From: Candidatus Omnitrophota bacterium
GTDB lineage: Bacteria; Omnitrophota; Gorgyraeia; Gygaellales; Profunditerraquicolaceae
Reading direction: 5' to 3'
Assembly (NCBI GenBank): GCA_016867095.1
Contig: VGKK01000027.1
Location: forward strand, 1-11,864
DNA length: 11,864 bases
Shown in pieces: positions 1-6,221 of this stretch. Under the pieces are notes generated by a model. That model had not been told where the DNA came from. It searched no databases and worked only from the letters and a program-made list of their open reading frames with translations. How positions within the stretch are numbered: position 1 is the first letter of the stretch; every line of letters begins with the position of its first letter. The translations under genes and the position numbers were made by a program.

Positions 1-2
1 AA

Positions 3-1295
3 GAACCAAGATATACGCCTTTTGGCCAGACCATCCGCACCTACTTCAGCGGCGGGATAAATATTCTTGCAGAGCCCACCGGAACGATAGCCGGTCAAGG
101 ACCGATAGATAATGAAGATATGCCACACTACCTTGCCGCCGTAGATGCCGATTTCCCTGACCGCCATGCTCCCTGGAGCGAAGCTCAAGTGGATATGCGA
201 TTCCATAAAGTACCGGATCGTAGATTTGAGGGCGCAGATCCTCCTACTCATCGGAAGCGCTTATTAAGGCGTATTTTTCCAGAGGAACGTGATAGGCGAG
301 AAGCATTAAACAAAGCAGAACTATTTCAGTCGGAAGTAGAAGCCATATTTAAACAAACCTATAAAATTATACCTCCCATCGGCATCCCTTGTTATAAGTT
401 AGCCAGTAATATTATGAGACATGGAAGGGGCGGCGAAATAAACGTATTTACCGTTGTGGAAACGGACGGTACGATAAAAATAGAAGTGATTTGCACTGAT
501 AATGGGGATGGCATGGATAATCCTGATGAGTTCTTAAAGAATAGTTTACGTGCTCACCGGCAGTTTATCATCAGTGGAGTATTAAATGCGGAAAATTTAC
601 CGTTGGGAGGTCGCGGTTTTAGGAATATTATTATTTATCCCGACAGCGTCATTATTGAAAGTAGGGGCAGAAGATGGGAAAAAATAAATAGGGGAGAATC
701 CGATCTTGTGTTAAAACATACCGGTGATTCTGGGGTTAGGGCGGGCACTAAAATATCCTTAGGATGGAGATTGAAAGGTGCTCCTGCGGATCGCCTGTCC
801 GTCTCTCCGCCTGCCTCGTCCGCTGATAGTAGAGGCGAACGGCCGTTCGCCCCTGCATGGTCGGCCGATCATTCTACGGCGCCCATCCCTCCAGCCGCTC
901 CTCCTGCGGCGCCAATGGATCCCCAAAATGGCAAAGGGCTTGGGCCGTCGGCTATGGGAGGCATAGACTTACGCCGGTTGCCTGCGGTTACCCAGTCGAT
1001 GGCAGAGCAGAGGTTATCTCCGCAGATCCGCTCCGCGGATCTAAACGCGGGGACGATCCGCCAAGACTTGGAACAAGAGCGGATCGAGATCAAGCGCCTG
1101 CTTGGCGCAGGCATTATGCCCGCGTCCGAACGGATCAAGGAATACGCCCAGGCCGCGCTGGCAGGCGGCGCAAGAGAGATAGACAAAGTTATCGCCTGCA
1201 TTATGGATATGCTCAGGATGGAAGAGGAGCGCTGCTGCCACACCGAGCCGGAATTGAAGGAAATGCTTGTGGCGCTGGAGGCCGATAGCTTTTAG
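3..1295 (+). CDS. GHKL ATPase (RsbT/RsbW-like) protein with Pro/Ala-rich tail, 5'-partial
   Basis: The frame is open from the left edge, so the true start lies outside the window. The Met at 120 has no ribosome site and is probably internal. A GHKL ATPase fold is visible: an N-box-like stretch ASNIMRHGRGG (about 402-434), a G1 box DNGDGMDN (498-521), a glycine-rich LGGRGFRNI (603-629), and a closing GT-K-S-LGW strand near 747-770. This order resembles RsbT/RsbW-type serine kinases and anti-sigma factors, so a role in protein phosphorylation or partner switching is inferred. From about 775 the protein becomes a low-complexity Pro/Ala/Ser linker, then a helical, charged C-terminus ending EERCCHTEPELKEML. 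Base composition jumps from AT-rich to GC-rich at the linker, and the linker DNA has a perfect 8-bp inverted repeat (1024-1031/1035-1042). The GHKL call is fairly secure; the biological role is unknown. Confidence 0.7.
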   Translation, partial: EPRYTPFGQTIRTYFSGGINILAEPTGTIAGQGPIDNEDMPHYLAAVDADFPDRHAPWSEAQVDMRFHKVPDRRFEGADPPTHRKRLLRRIFPEERDRREALNKAELFQSEVEAIFKQTYKIIPPIGIPCYKLASNIMRHGRGGEINVFTVVETDGTIKIEVICTDNGDGMDNPDEFLKNSLRAHRQFIISGVLNAENLPLGGRGFRNIIIYPDSVIIESRGRRWEKINRGESDLVLKHTGDSGVRAGTKISLGWRLKGAPADRLSVSPPASSADSRGERPFAPAWSADHSTAPIPPAAPPAAPMDPQNGKGLGPSAMGGIDLRRLPAVTQSMAEQRLSPQIRSADLNAGTIRQDLEQERIEIKRLLGAGIMPASERIKEYAQAALAGGAREIDKVIACIMDMLRMEEERCCHTEPELKEMLVALEADSF

Positions 1296-1325
1296 CAAAA
1301 TAAAATGCTACTTGCTATTAAAATA

Positions 1326-1334
1326 TGGTATAAT
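1326..1334 (+). promoter_or_regulatory. Extended -10 promoter of mntA-hepT
   Basis: TGGTATAAT is a perfect TATAAT (1329-1334) with the TG dinucleotide of an extended -10. The -35 region 17-18 bases upstream is poor, as is usual for extended -10 promoters. It sits 22 bases before the mntA start and just after the upstream gene ends, so the toxin-antitoxin pair has its own promoter. Confidence 0.6.
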
Positions 1335-1355
1335 ATAAAAAACAAGGGGAGATAT

Positions 1356-1658
1356 ATGCCTACTCGTAAAAAAATAATAAAAATTTTGCAGAAAGAATCG
1401 CCCAAACTGAAAAAAGATTTTGGCATAAAGAAAATCGCCTTATTCGGATCGTTCGCAAATAACACTCAACGAAAAAACAGCGATGTTGACATTATAGTTG
1501 AGCTAGAGCGGCCGATCGGGCTTAAATTTTTTGATTTAGCCGAATATCTGGAGAAGGCATTAAATAAGAAAATTGATATTCTGACGGTAGACGCCTTAAA
1601 GGCAATAAGGATAAAAAAAGTTATCCGTTCTATCAAACAAGAACTGTTATATGTCTAA
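1356..1658 (+). CDS. mntA: MntA-like minimal nucleotidyltransferase antitoxin
   Basis: A 100-aa minimal nucleotidyltransferase of the Pol-beta superfamily. It shows the GSF motif (residues 31-33, in ALFGSFANN), the catalytic pair SDVD (D43, D45) and a third acidic residue in KIDIL (D74). In characterised MntA/HepT pairs the MNT protein neutralises the HEPN toxin by adding AMP to a tyrosine. The ATG at 1356 is chosen because AAGGGGAG (about 1344-1351) precedes it and the family starts just before the helix leading to GSF; an in-frame ATG at 1305 lies upstream of the promoter -10. Its end overlaps the next gene by 8 nt, typical of a coupled pair. All catalytic residues are present, so it looks intact. 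Confidence 0.9.
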   Translation: MPTRKKIIKILQKESPKLKKDFGIKKIALFGSFANNTQRKNSDVDIIVELERPIGLKFFDLAEYLEKALNKKIDILTVDALKAIRIKKVIRSIKQELLYV

Positions 1659-1992
1659 AAGAGGCGATTTTGAATTGATCTGTGATATTAAAGAAGCTGT
1701 CGAGCGTATAAAGGGGTATATCGCCGGTATTGATTTTAAGAAATTTCTCGGTGATGCCAAGACTCAGGATGCTGTGGTGCGCAATCTTGAAATAATCGGC
1801 GAAGCGGCAAAAAATCTATCCGCCGCATTCAAAAAAGATCATACTGAAATACCGTGGAAGAAAATTTCCGGAATGCGCGACAGGCTTATACACCATTACT
1901 TTGGAGTTAATCTTGATATTGTCTGGAGTATAGTAAGAGACGATCTGCCCGCCTTAATCACTGAAATAAATAGGATTAAATTCCAAAAATAA
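1651..1992 (+). CDS. hepT: HepT-like HEPN ribonuclease toxin (DUF86)
   Basis: A 113-aa all-helical HEPN protein of the DUF86/HepT family. The RX4HXY signature is complete: R76, H81 and Y83 within RDRLIHHYFGVN. In this family Arg and His form the RNase active site, and the Tyr is the residue AMPylated by MntA. The conserved helix RNLEIIGEAAKNL (residues 44-56), typical of DUF86, is also present. The gene overlaps mntA by 8 nt and shares its promoter. Both partners keep their key residues, so this module is probably functional. It could act as a stand-alone toxin-antitoxin system or as an anti-phage abortive system; the sequence cannot tell which. Confidence 0.92.
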   Translation: MSKRGDFELICDIKEAVERIKGYIAGIDFKKFLGDAKTQDAVVRNLEIIGEAAKNLSAAFKKDHTEIPWKKISGMRDRLIHHYFGVNLDIVWSIVRDDLPALITEINRIKFQK

Positions 1993-2030
1993 TTTTTAAT
2001 CGTCGATCAAATCAGGGCCTGTTCTCAACT

Positions 2031-2129
2031 CAGAAGATAGAGGAGAATCAATGCTACCCCACCGAGCCAGCATTGAAAGATATGCTTACGACGCTAGTAG
2101 TTTCATGCATACTATTGACACCGGTTTAA
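2031..2129 (+). pseudogene. Decayed copy of the 3' end of the GHKL gene
   Basis: Read from 2031, this stretch gives QKIEENQCYPTEPALKDML followed by a divergent end and a TAA at 2127-2129. It matches the C-terminus of the first gene (MEEERCCHTEPELKEML, about 1219-1269), with one codon inserted and changes such as CCG/CCA and AAG/AAA that keep the residue. It has no start and no upstream coding sequence, so it is a remnant of a duplicated or paralogous gene end left on the far side of the mntA-hepT pair. Confidence 0.55.
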
Positions 2130-2143
2130 TTATGTGCTATATT
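2115..2143 (+). promoter_or_regulatory. Strong sigma70-type promoter for the PilZ operon
   Basis: TTGACA (2115-2120), a 17-base spacer and TATATT (2138-2143), with TGC just before the -10 as in an extended -10. Predicted transcription start is near 2150, giving a leader of about 50 nt before the PilZ gene at 2202. This is one of the best promoter matches in the window. Confidence 0.7.
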
Positions 2144-2201
2144 TAGTCTGTCAACCAGGAAATATAAAGCCACGGCTTTCTCTTGAAAATGAAGGGGAGT
2201 A

Positions 2202-2546
2202 ATGGCGGTTAACATTGAGGAAAAGAGGTCTTTCCCGCGCCTGAAGTTCCGCGCTAATTTACGCTACCAGGTAAGAGGCAAGCCTGATTTTACCGATACA
2301 GTAAGCGATGATATTAGTTTGGGCGGAATAAGCTTTGTTAACAGCAAATTTATGACTCCGGCGAATGTCCTGATGATGGAAATCAACTTATTATCCCGTA
2401 TCTTAAGGCCGGTAGCAAAGTTGGCATGGTCGGAGCCGATACCGCATTCCAACCGGTACCGCTGCGGCACGGAATTTATAGAATTTGACCCGGAAGAAGA
2501 AAATTATCTAAAAGACTTTTTAAGCATGCAAATGGGAAGGTTATAA
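2202..2546 (+). CDS. Single-domain PilZ protein (c-di-GMP receptor)
   Basis: A 114-aa protein made almost wholly of one PilZ domain. The c-di-GMP binding signature is complete: RSFPR (R9, R13; RxxxR) and DISLGG (D37, S39, G41, G42; D/NxSxxG), followed by beta-barrel strands and a short C-terminal helix. PilZ proteins bind cyclic di-GMP and relay it to partners in motility, polysaccharide or pilus control; no partner domain is fused here. GGGGAG (2194-2199) sits just ahead of ATG 2202. Next comes a tiny zinc-ribbon gene two bases after the stop, then a second PilZ gene, so the three are probably one transcript. The cytoplasmic receptor role is inferred from the family. Confidence 0.88.
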   Translation: MAVNIEEKRSFPRLKFRANLRYQVRGKPDFTDTVSDDISLGGISFVNSKFMTPANVLMMEINLLSRILRPVAKLAWSEPIPHSNRYRCGTEFIEFDPEEENYLKDFLSMQMGRL

Positions 2547-2548
2547 AT

Positions 2549-2734
2549 ATGGCTGCTGAAGAAAAAAAAGCGCCCGCGCCCCAGGAGGCGCCGGTAAAAG
2601 AAGAACAGACTAACTGCCTGGCCTGTAATAAGCCGATTAAAAAGGTAAAACGGTATTACCGTGACGGCAAATTTTACTGCAATAAGAAGTGCTGGCGCAC
2701 TTATATAGAAAAAACTAAACAAGAGAAAAAATAA
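2549..2734 (+). CDS. Small zinc-ribbon protein, hypothetical
   Basis: A 61-aa protein. An Ala/Pro/Glu/Lys-rich, probably disordered N-terminus (residues 1-21) is followed by CLAC (C23, C26) and CNKKC (C44, C48), which should hold one zinc ion. The spacing resembles small TRASH/zinc-ribbon-like folds, and a YYRDGKFYCNKKC strand links the two knuckles. GGGAAGG (2534-2540) precedes ATG 2549. The gene begins two bases after the first PilZ gene, and its stop shares one base with the start of the second, so its product is likely made together with them. Its function is unknown; a bridge or regulator for the flanking PilZ proteins is only a guess. Confidence 0.8.
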   Translation: MAAEEKKAPAPQEAPVKEEQTNCLACNKPIKKVKRYYRDGKFYCNKKCWRTYIEKTKQEKK

Positions 2735-3108
2735 TGAAACGTAACGCCGAAAGAAGGCAATACCCCCGGATAAGGCAACATCTCCCCTTAAAAATAGCGG
2801 TTAACGGCTATGACTTTGCCACCACTACCGAAGATATAAGCTGTGTCGGCGCTTATTGCCGCATAGATAAATACGTGCCGCCGTTCACTAAAATCCTGGT
2901 AAAATTAAGCCTGCCTGTCGCGGCCAACAGAAAAAATAATAACGGCAACGTGGAATGTAACGGCGTAATCGTCCGGACCGAAGACGAAAAAAAAGGCGGC
3001 TTTAATATCGCCGTATTCTTTAACCAAATTAAAGATAACCAGCGGCAAAAAATATCCCGGTATATAAACCAGCTCTTACCCCAAGATTCCTCTTTTGTCT
3101 CTCTCTAA
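2734..3108 (+). CDS. Second single-domain PilZ protein
   Basis: A 124-aa PilZ protein with RRQYPR (R8, R12; RxxxR) and DISCVGAYC (D34, S36, G39), so the c-di-GMP contacts are kept. It is diverged from the PilZ protein at 2202. It has a longer loop rich in Asn and Lys in the middle (ANRKNNNGN), and the second glycine of the DxSxxG region is replaced (VGA rather than GGI). The start codon overlaps the previous stop (TAATG), which implies translational coupling. Two PilZ receptors in one operon suggest two affinities or two targets under the same expression control; that is inference. Confidence 0.87.
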   Translation: MKRNAERRQYPRIRQHLPLKIAVNGYDFATTTEDISCVGAYCRIDKYVPPFTKILVKLSLPVAANRKNNNGNVECNGVIVRTEDEKKGGFNIAVFFNQIKDNQRQKISRYINQLLPQDSSFVSL

Positions 3109-3121
3109 ATAGCGCCTGTCC

Positions 3122-3661
3122 ATGGGGCAAATAAAAAAATACCATCCGGTAAAATTAATCATCGGTTTTATTTTTCAGGACGAAGCTGTATTCAATAAAG
3201 CCAAAACCATTTTAGAAAGGCGCTTTGGCAGAATAGACTTTGAAAGCCAAACCTTTGCCTTTAACCATACCGCCTATTATGAAAAAGAGCTGGGCAAAGA
3301 CTTAAAGAGAAAATTCATCACTTTTCAAAGGCTCATCCCGGCGCAAAACCTGCCGCAGATAAAAATAAAAACCAACAAAATAGAGCGTAAATTATCCCCG
3401 CGTAACCGCCGCCTGATTAATATTGACCCGGGCTACCTGGACCTTTCCAAACTTATCCTGGCCACAACCAAGGATTACCGCCACCGGATTTATCTCAATA
3501 AAGGCATCTACGCGGAGGCAACGCTTTTTTACCAGGATAAAAATTTCCAGCCCTGGGAATGGACTTATCCGGATTACAAAAGCGCGGAATACCTCAGCGC
3601 CTTCAATGAAATAAGAGACATTTACGCCCAACAGATGAAAGCTATAAATTTAGCGTCTTGA
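3122..3661 (+). CDS. DUF4416 family protein
   Basis: A 179-aa protein that matches DUF4416 in length and in its landmarks: the opening HPVKLIIGFIFQDE, then FGRIDFESQTFAFNHTAYYEKELGKDLKRKFITFQRLI, then RRLINIDPGYLDLSKLILATTKDYRHRIYL and WTYPDYKS. The family is widespread in Omnitrophota, deltaproteobacteria and other anaerobes and has no known biochemical function; it is soluble, with no signal or membrane segment. The start has no clear Shine-Dalgarno. The gene is only 13 bases after the PilZ gene, so read-through translation or a weak site is likely. An inverted-repeat block separates it from the next gene. Confidence 0.88.
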   Translation: MGQIKKYHPVKLIIGFIFQDEAVFNKAKTILERRFGRIDFESQTFAFNHTAYYEKELGKDLKRKFITFQRLIPAQNLPQIKIKTNKIERKLSPRNRRLINIDPGYLDLSKLILATTKDYRHRIYLNKGIYAEATLFYQDKNFQPWEWTYPDYKSAEYLSAFNEIRDIYAQQMKAINLAS

Positions 3662-3667
3662 AAGCGA

Positions 3668-3798
3668 ATATCAGAAGACTAGAGTATCAGAACGAGAATA
3701 TCAGAGTATTAGAGTATCAGAAAAAAAGACGGAATTCTTCTTCCTCTGGTATTCTGATAATCTGATTTTCTCGCTCTGATATTCCGATACTCTGATAA
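3668..3798. repeat. Imperfect inverted repeat built from TATCAGA words
   Basis: The left arm (about 3668-3721) is made of repeated ATATCAGA/AGTATCAGA words. The right arm (about 3750-3798) is made of TCTGATA words that are their complement. Around 28 bases with little symmetry lie between. Folded as RNA it gives a long, imperfect hairpin of about 50 bases per arm. It fills the 157-base gap between DUF4416 and the radical SAM gene. It could stabilise mRNA, end transcription weakly, or be a dispersed repeat family; there is no U-tract at its end. Confidence 0.65.
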
Positions 3799-3818
3799 TC
3801 GTATTTAAAGGATTCAAA

Positions 3819-4778
3819 ATGCGCCCCACATATTTAGAACCTCACCATAACGGCAACCTCAACCGCTTGGGTGAAGAAACCTTGAAGAAACTACAATCCT
3901 GCGCTATCTGCCCGCGCCAGTGTAAAGTCAACCGCCTAAAAAATGAACTGGGCTTTTGTAAAACCGGCGCCTTGGCCAGAGTGCATTCCTACCTGCCGCA
4001 CCACGGAGAGGAACCGCCCATCTCAGGAACGCGCGGCTCAGGCACAATTTTCTTTGCCCGCTGCAATATGGCCTGCGTGTACTGCCAAAACTATGAATTC
4101 AGCCAGACAGGAGAGGGAAGAGAGGTAAGCTCTGCCGAGCTGGCGGATTTTATGCTGGAGTTGCAAAACCTGGGCTGCCACAATATAAATCTGGTTACGC
4201 CCACACACGTAATGCCGCAGATACTCCAGGCATTAAACATCGCGGCAGGTAAAGGCCTGAAAATCCCCCTGGTCTATAATACCAGCGGCTATGAATTGCC
4301 GGAAACAATTAAATTGTTAGATGGCGTCGTGGATATATACCTGGCAGATATGCGCTATGCCGGCGAAGAAATGGCGGCTAAATATTCCTGCGCCAACGAT
4401 TATGTCAAATATAACCGGCAGTCGCTCAAAGAAATACACCGGCAAGTCGGCATTGCCAAAATCAACAATAAAGGTATAATAGAAAGAGGGCTGGTCATCA
4501 GGCACCTGGTCCTGCCCAACAACATCTCCGGCACCGCGCAGGCAATGGCCTTTGTCGCTAATGAACTTTCTCCGGACACCTACATCAGCCTGATGAGCCA
4601 ATACGCGCCTTATTATAAGGCAGCGCAATTTAAAGAAATCTGCCGGCGTATCAGCCGCCAGGAATACGCGGACGCCAAAAAGATAATGGATAAATACGGC
4701 CTGCATAACGGCTGGACCCAGGAAGCGCACGGTTTAGAGAGTTTTGCCGGTATAAATATAAAACCGATACACAGATAA
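3819..4778 (+). CDS. PflX-like radical SAM protein (PFL-activase homolog)
   Basis: A 319-aa radical SAM enzyme of the PflX/COG1313 group. CNMACVYC (C82, C86, C89) is the CxxxCxxC motif that binds the SAM-cleaving 4Fe-4S cluster. Upstream, C28, C31, C35 and C47 form the N-terminal cysteine set typical of the group (CAICPRQCKVN ... GFCKTG). The GTRGSGTIFFARCN strand, LVTPTHVMPQ, VYNTSGYE and LADMRYA stretches also fit. The family resembles pyruvate formate-lyase activase, but its substrate is unknown and no glycyl radical enzyme lies nearby. AAAGGA (3807-3812) precedes ATG 3819. It is followed ten bases later by a secreted TPR protein. The product is cytoplasmic and oxygen-sensitive by inference. 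Confidence 0.9.
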   Translation: MRPTYLEPHHNGNLNRLGEETLKKLQSCAICPRQCKVNRLKNELGFCKTGALARVHSYLPHHGEEPPISGTRGSGTIFFARCNMACVYCQNYEFSQTGEGREVSSAELADFMLELQNLGCHNINLVTPTHVMPQILQALNIAAGKGLKIPLVYNTSGYELPETIKLLDGVVDIYLADMRYAGEEMAAKYSCANDYVKYNRQSLKEIHRQVGIAKINNKGIIERGLVIRHLVLPNNISGTAQAMAFVANELSPDTYISLMSQYAPYYKAAQFKEICRRISRQEYADAKKIMDKYGLHNGWTQEAHGLESFAGINIKPIHR

Positions 4779-4788
4779 AGGAGGGACA

Positions 4789-5298
4789 TTGAAATATATA
4801 ATCTTTATCTTATTGTTTATCCAGCTTTCCTGCGCCAATACTGCCAACAGCCTCTACGAAGATGTCTTGCGGGACATAGAGGCAGGGAGTATTGATTTTG
4901 CTTTTATGAAATTAAATAATTATCTGCGGGACTATCCCAATTCCCCCGAGGCACCGGAAATAAAATTCGCGCTTATTGAATACTATTTCCAGACCGATAA
5001 TTACCGCGGCGCCATTGACCTTTTTACCGATTATCTCATAGGCTACCCTGAGGAAAAAAATCACATCTTTGCCCAGGCCATCCTCTACCGGATACTCCTT
5101 GAATATAACGGCGAATCCGAGCTCATTGCCGAGCTCAAAGAGCGATTTTTCTCCAAGCCTATCTTTAACATATTCTCCGGGGCAAAAATTAAAACCTACA
5201 AGTCCATTTTAAACAATAACTATAAAATCGCGGATTCCGCCAGTGAAATAGTTATCTACAAGAATAACAAGCCATTTATCAAGGTTTCGCCCCAATGA
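4789..5298 (+). CDS. Exported TPR-repeat protein
   Basis: A 169-aa protein starting with TTG at 4789, supported by AAGGAGGG (4778-4785) and by the signal peptide beginning exactly there (KYIIFILLFIQL, residues 2-13). C15 lies near the end of the hydrophobic core, but the QLSC context is a poor lipobox, so cleavage by signal peptidase I after about residue 20 is equally possible. The mature part has two TPR-like helical pairs (YEDVLRDIEAGSIDFAFMKLNNYLRDYPNS and IKFALIEYYFQTDNYRGAIDLFTDYLIGYP), as in YbgF/BamD-type periplasmic proteins. The C-terminal 50 residues are unrecognised. It overlaps the next gene by ATGA. A periplasmic scaffold role is inferred. Confidence 0.75.
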   Translation: MKYIIFILLFIQLSCANTANSLYEDVLRDIEAGSIDFAFMKLNNYLRDYPNSPEAPEIKFALIEYYFQTDNYRGAIDLFTDYLIGYPEEKNHIFAQAILYRILLEYNGESELIAELKERFFSKPIFNIFSGAKIKTYKSILNNNYKIADSASEIVIYKNNKPFIKVSPQ

Positions 5299-5795
5299 AA
5301 ACCAGGAAGCGCCGGCAAAAAAAGGGATTCCTCAGTTTATTTTATGAGAAACTCTTCAAGATTAACGATACGCCGCAGAAAATCGCTCTTGGCCTGGGCC
5401 TGGGGATTTTCCTGGGGATTTTGCCCGGCACCGGGCCGGTGGCAGCTCTAACTTTAGCCTTTATCCTGCGGGTAAACCGCGCCAGCGCTTTATTGGGCAG
5501 CCTGCTGGTAAATACGTGGCTCAGCATCGTAACTTTTCCCTTGTCGCTGAGGCTCGGTTCTGCTATAATGCAACAACGGTGGCAGGATGTTTACGCCAAC
5601 TGGCAGTTTCTCTTACAAAACGGCCACTGGTCTGTTCTATTAAAATTATCGGTTTTAAAAATAATCTTTCCGGTGATAGTGGGCTACGCGGCAGTTGCCT
5701 TTATCCTGGGCATAGTGGCCTGCTTAACCGCGCTAATGGTGCTAAAATATGCAAATAAAAGCGGAATTCACTTTCCCGGCGCAGCTAAAAGATGA
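5295..5795 (+). CDS. DUF2062 membrane protein
   Basis: A 166-aa integral membrane protein with the DUF2062 layout. A basic N-terminus (KTRKRRQKK) is followed by an amphipathic FEKLF-NDTPQKIALGLGLGIFLGILPGTGP segment, which is the family hallmark. Three hydrophobic regions follow: about residues 31-58, 65-88 and 117-150, the last probably two passes. The start overlaps the previous stop as ATGA, implying coupled translation. The family is often found beside glycosyltransferases or lipid genes, but its activity is unknown; here the neighbours give no such hint. Its 3' end is overlapped by the NIL-domain gene. Confidence 0.85.
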   Translation: MKTRKRRQKKGFLSLFYEKLFKINDTPQKIALGLGLGIFLGILPGTGPVAALTLAFILRVNRASALLGSLLVNTWLSIVTFPLSLRLGSAIMQQRWQDVYANWQFLLQNGHWSVLLKLSVLKIIFPVIVGYAAVAFILGIVACLTALMVLKYANKSGIHFPGAAKR

Positions 5796-5979
5796 AGCGG
5801 TAATTTGCAACCTCTGCAAACAATTTGATATTATTGTCAGCATAATAGAGGCTTCTTTTTCCACGGATACCGGCTGGGCAATACTGGTTCTAAAGGGCCA
5901 GGAAAAAGAGGTGCAAAAAGCCCTGGATTACCTCACAGGTAAAGGCGTAGAGTTTGACAATCTGCAAAAATCTACCTAA
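5749..5979 (+). CDS. Stand-alone NIL-domain protein
   Basis: A 76-aa protein that is one NIL domain, the small ferredoxin/ACT-like fold best known from the C-terminus of the MetN methionine ABC ATPase and from some ferredoxins. Recognisable pieces are EFTFPAQLKDEAVICNLCKQFDIIVSIIEASFSTDTGWAILVLKG and a final KALDYLTGKGVEF helix-strand. A ligand-binding (possibly methionine or sulfur compound) or dimerisation role is known only for fused versions. It starts at ATG 5749 inside the DUF2062 gene, a 47-nt overlap in another frame, longer than the usual coupling overlap. The domain begins within a few residues of this Met, so a later start would cut the fold. Confidence 0.85.
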   Translation: MQIKAEFTFPAQLKDEAVICNLCKQFDIIVSIIEASFSTDTGWAILVLKGQEKEVQKALDYLTGKGVEFDNLQKST

Positions 5980-6041
5980 ATTTAAGTAACCCCTAATCCC
6001 CGCATCCGCCTAAAACCCTAAAAAATCCCTGTTAGATTTGG

Positions 6042-6074
6042 CCTCCTTCTACGTCTATTGTGGTAGAGAGGAGG
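6042..6074 (+). repeat. Hairpin in the gap after the NIL gene
   Basis: CCTCCTTCTAC (6042-6052) pairs with GTAGA-G-AGGAGG (6063-6074), giving 11 bp with one bulged G and a 10-base loop. It lies 63 bases after the NIL stop. There is no U-tract, so it is not a standard terminator, but it is the only stable structure at the end of the forward gene run. The rest of 5980-6090 shows nothing further. Confidence 0.5.
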
Positions 6075-6090
6075 AGGTATGGATAAGAGC

Positions 6091-6118
6091 TTGACAAGGC
6101 GGATTTATGTAATACAAT
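6091..6118 (+). promoter_or_regulatory. Promoter of the decayed brnTA-like locus
   Basis: TTGACA (6091-6096), a 16-base spacer and TACAAT (6113-6118). It sits directly before the toxin remnant and should start transcription near 6125, giving a transcript that carries the intact antitoxin gene. Confidence 0.55.
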
Positions 6119-6130
6119 TGTCTATACAAT
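6117..6130. promoter_or_regulatory. Candidate antitoxin operator palindrome
   Basis: ATTGT-CTAT-ACAAT is a perfect 5-bp-arm palindrome placed over the end of the -10 and the predicted transcription start. Ribbon-helix-helix antitoxins usually repress their own promoter at such a site, and the antitoxin gene lies just downstream. The match is by position and symmetry only. Confidence 0.4.
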
Positions 6131-6134
6131 AAAC

Positions 6135-6221
6135 TGGAATCCAACAAAGAGCCGGCGGCTTAAACGGATAAGGTGAGCTTCATTTGAAGAATTATTTGAG
6201 GGCGAATTGCTGGATATTCGT
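6135..6221 (+). pseudogene. BrnT-like toxin remnant
   Basis: In the frame of the following antitoxin, this stretch reads WNPTKSRRLKRIR, a TGA stop (6174-6176), then ASFEELFEGELLDIR. This is the start of a BrnT-like toxin (WNP-K-...-RGASFEE...-LLDI). The stop replaces the usual Gly with a single G-to-T change (GGA to TGA). The start codon is gone, and all of the protein after LLDI, about 55-65 residues in the family, is missing, so the stump runs straight into the antitoxin's MKKLKL. The locus is therefore inactive as a toxin. The exact toxin subfamily is inferred from these few motifs and from the antitoxin type. Confidence 0.55.

Noticed and set aside
857..1288. 143-codon frame inside the GHKL gene tail
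   Set aside because: It is a shadow of the GC-rich coding region, with no ribosome site and Arg/Gly-rich nonsense composition.
4317..4730. 137-codon minus-strand frame opposite the radical SAM gene
   Set aside because: The plus strand carries a clear PflX-like protein with all its cysteines; the antisense frame has no ribosome site and no recognisable motif.
6079..6132. 17-codon leader peptide starting at ATG 6079 after GAGGAGGT
   Set aside because: The ribosome site is too close to the ATG, the frame overlaps the promoter, and the sequence is better explained as promoter and operator DNA.
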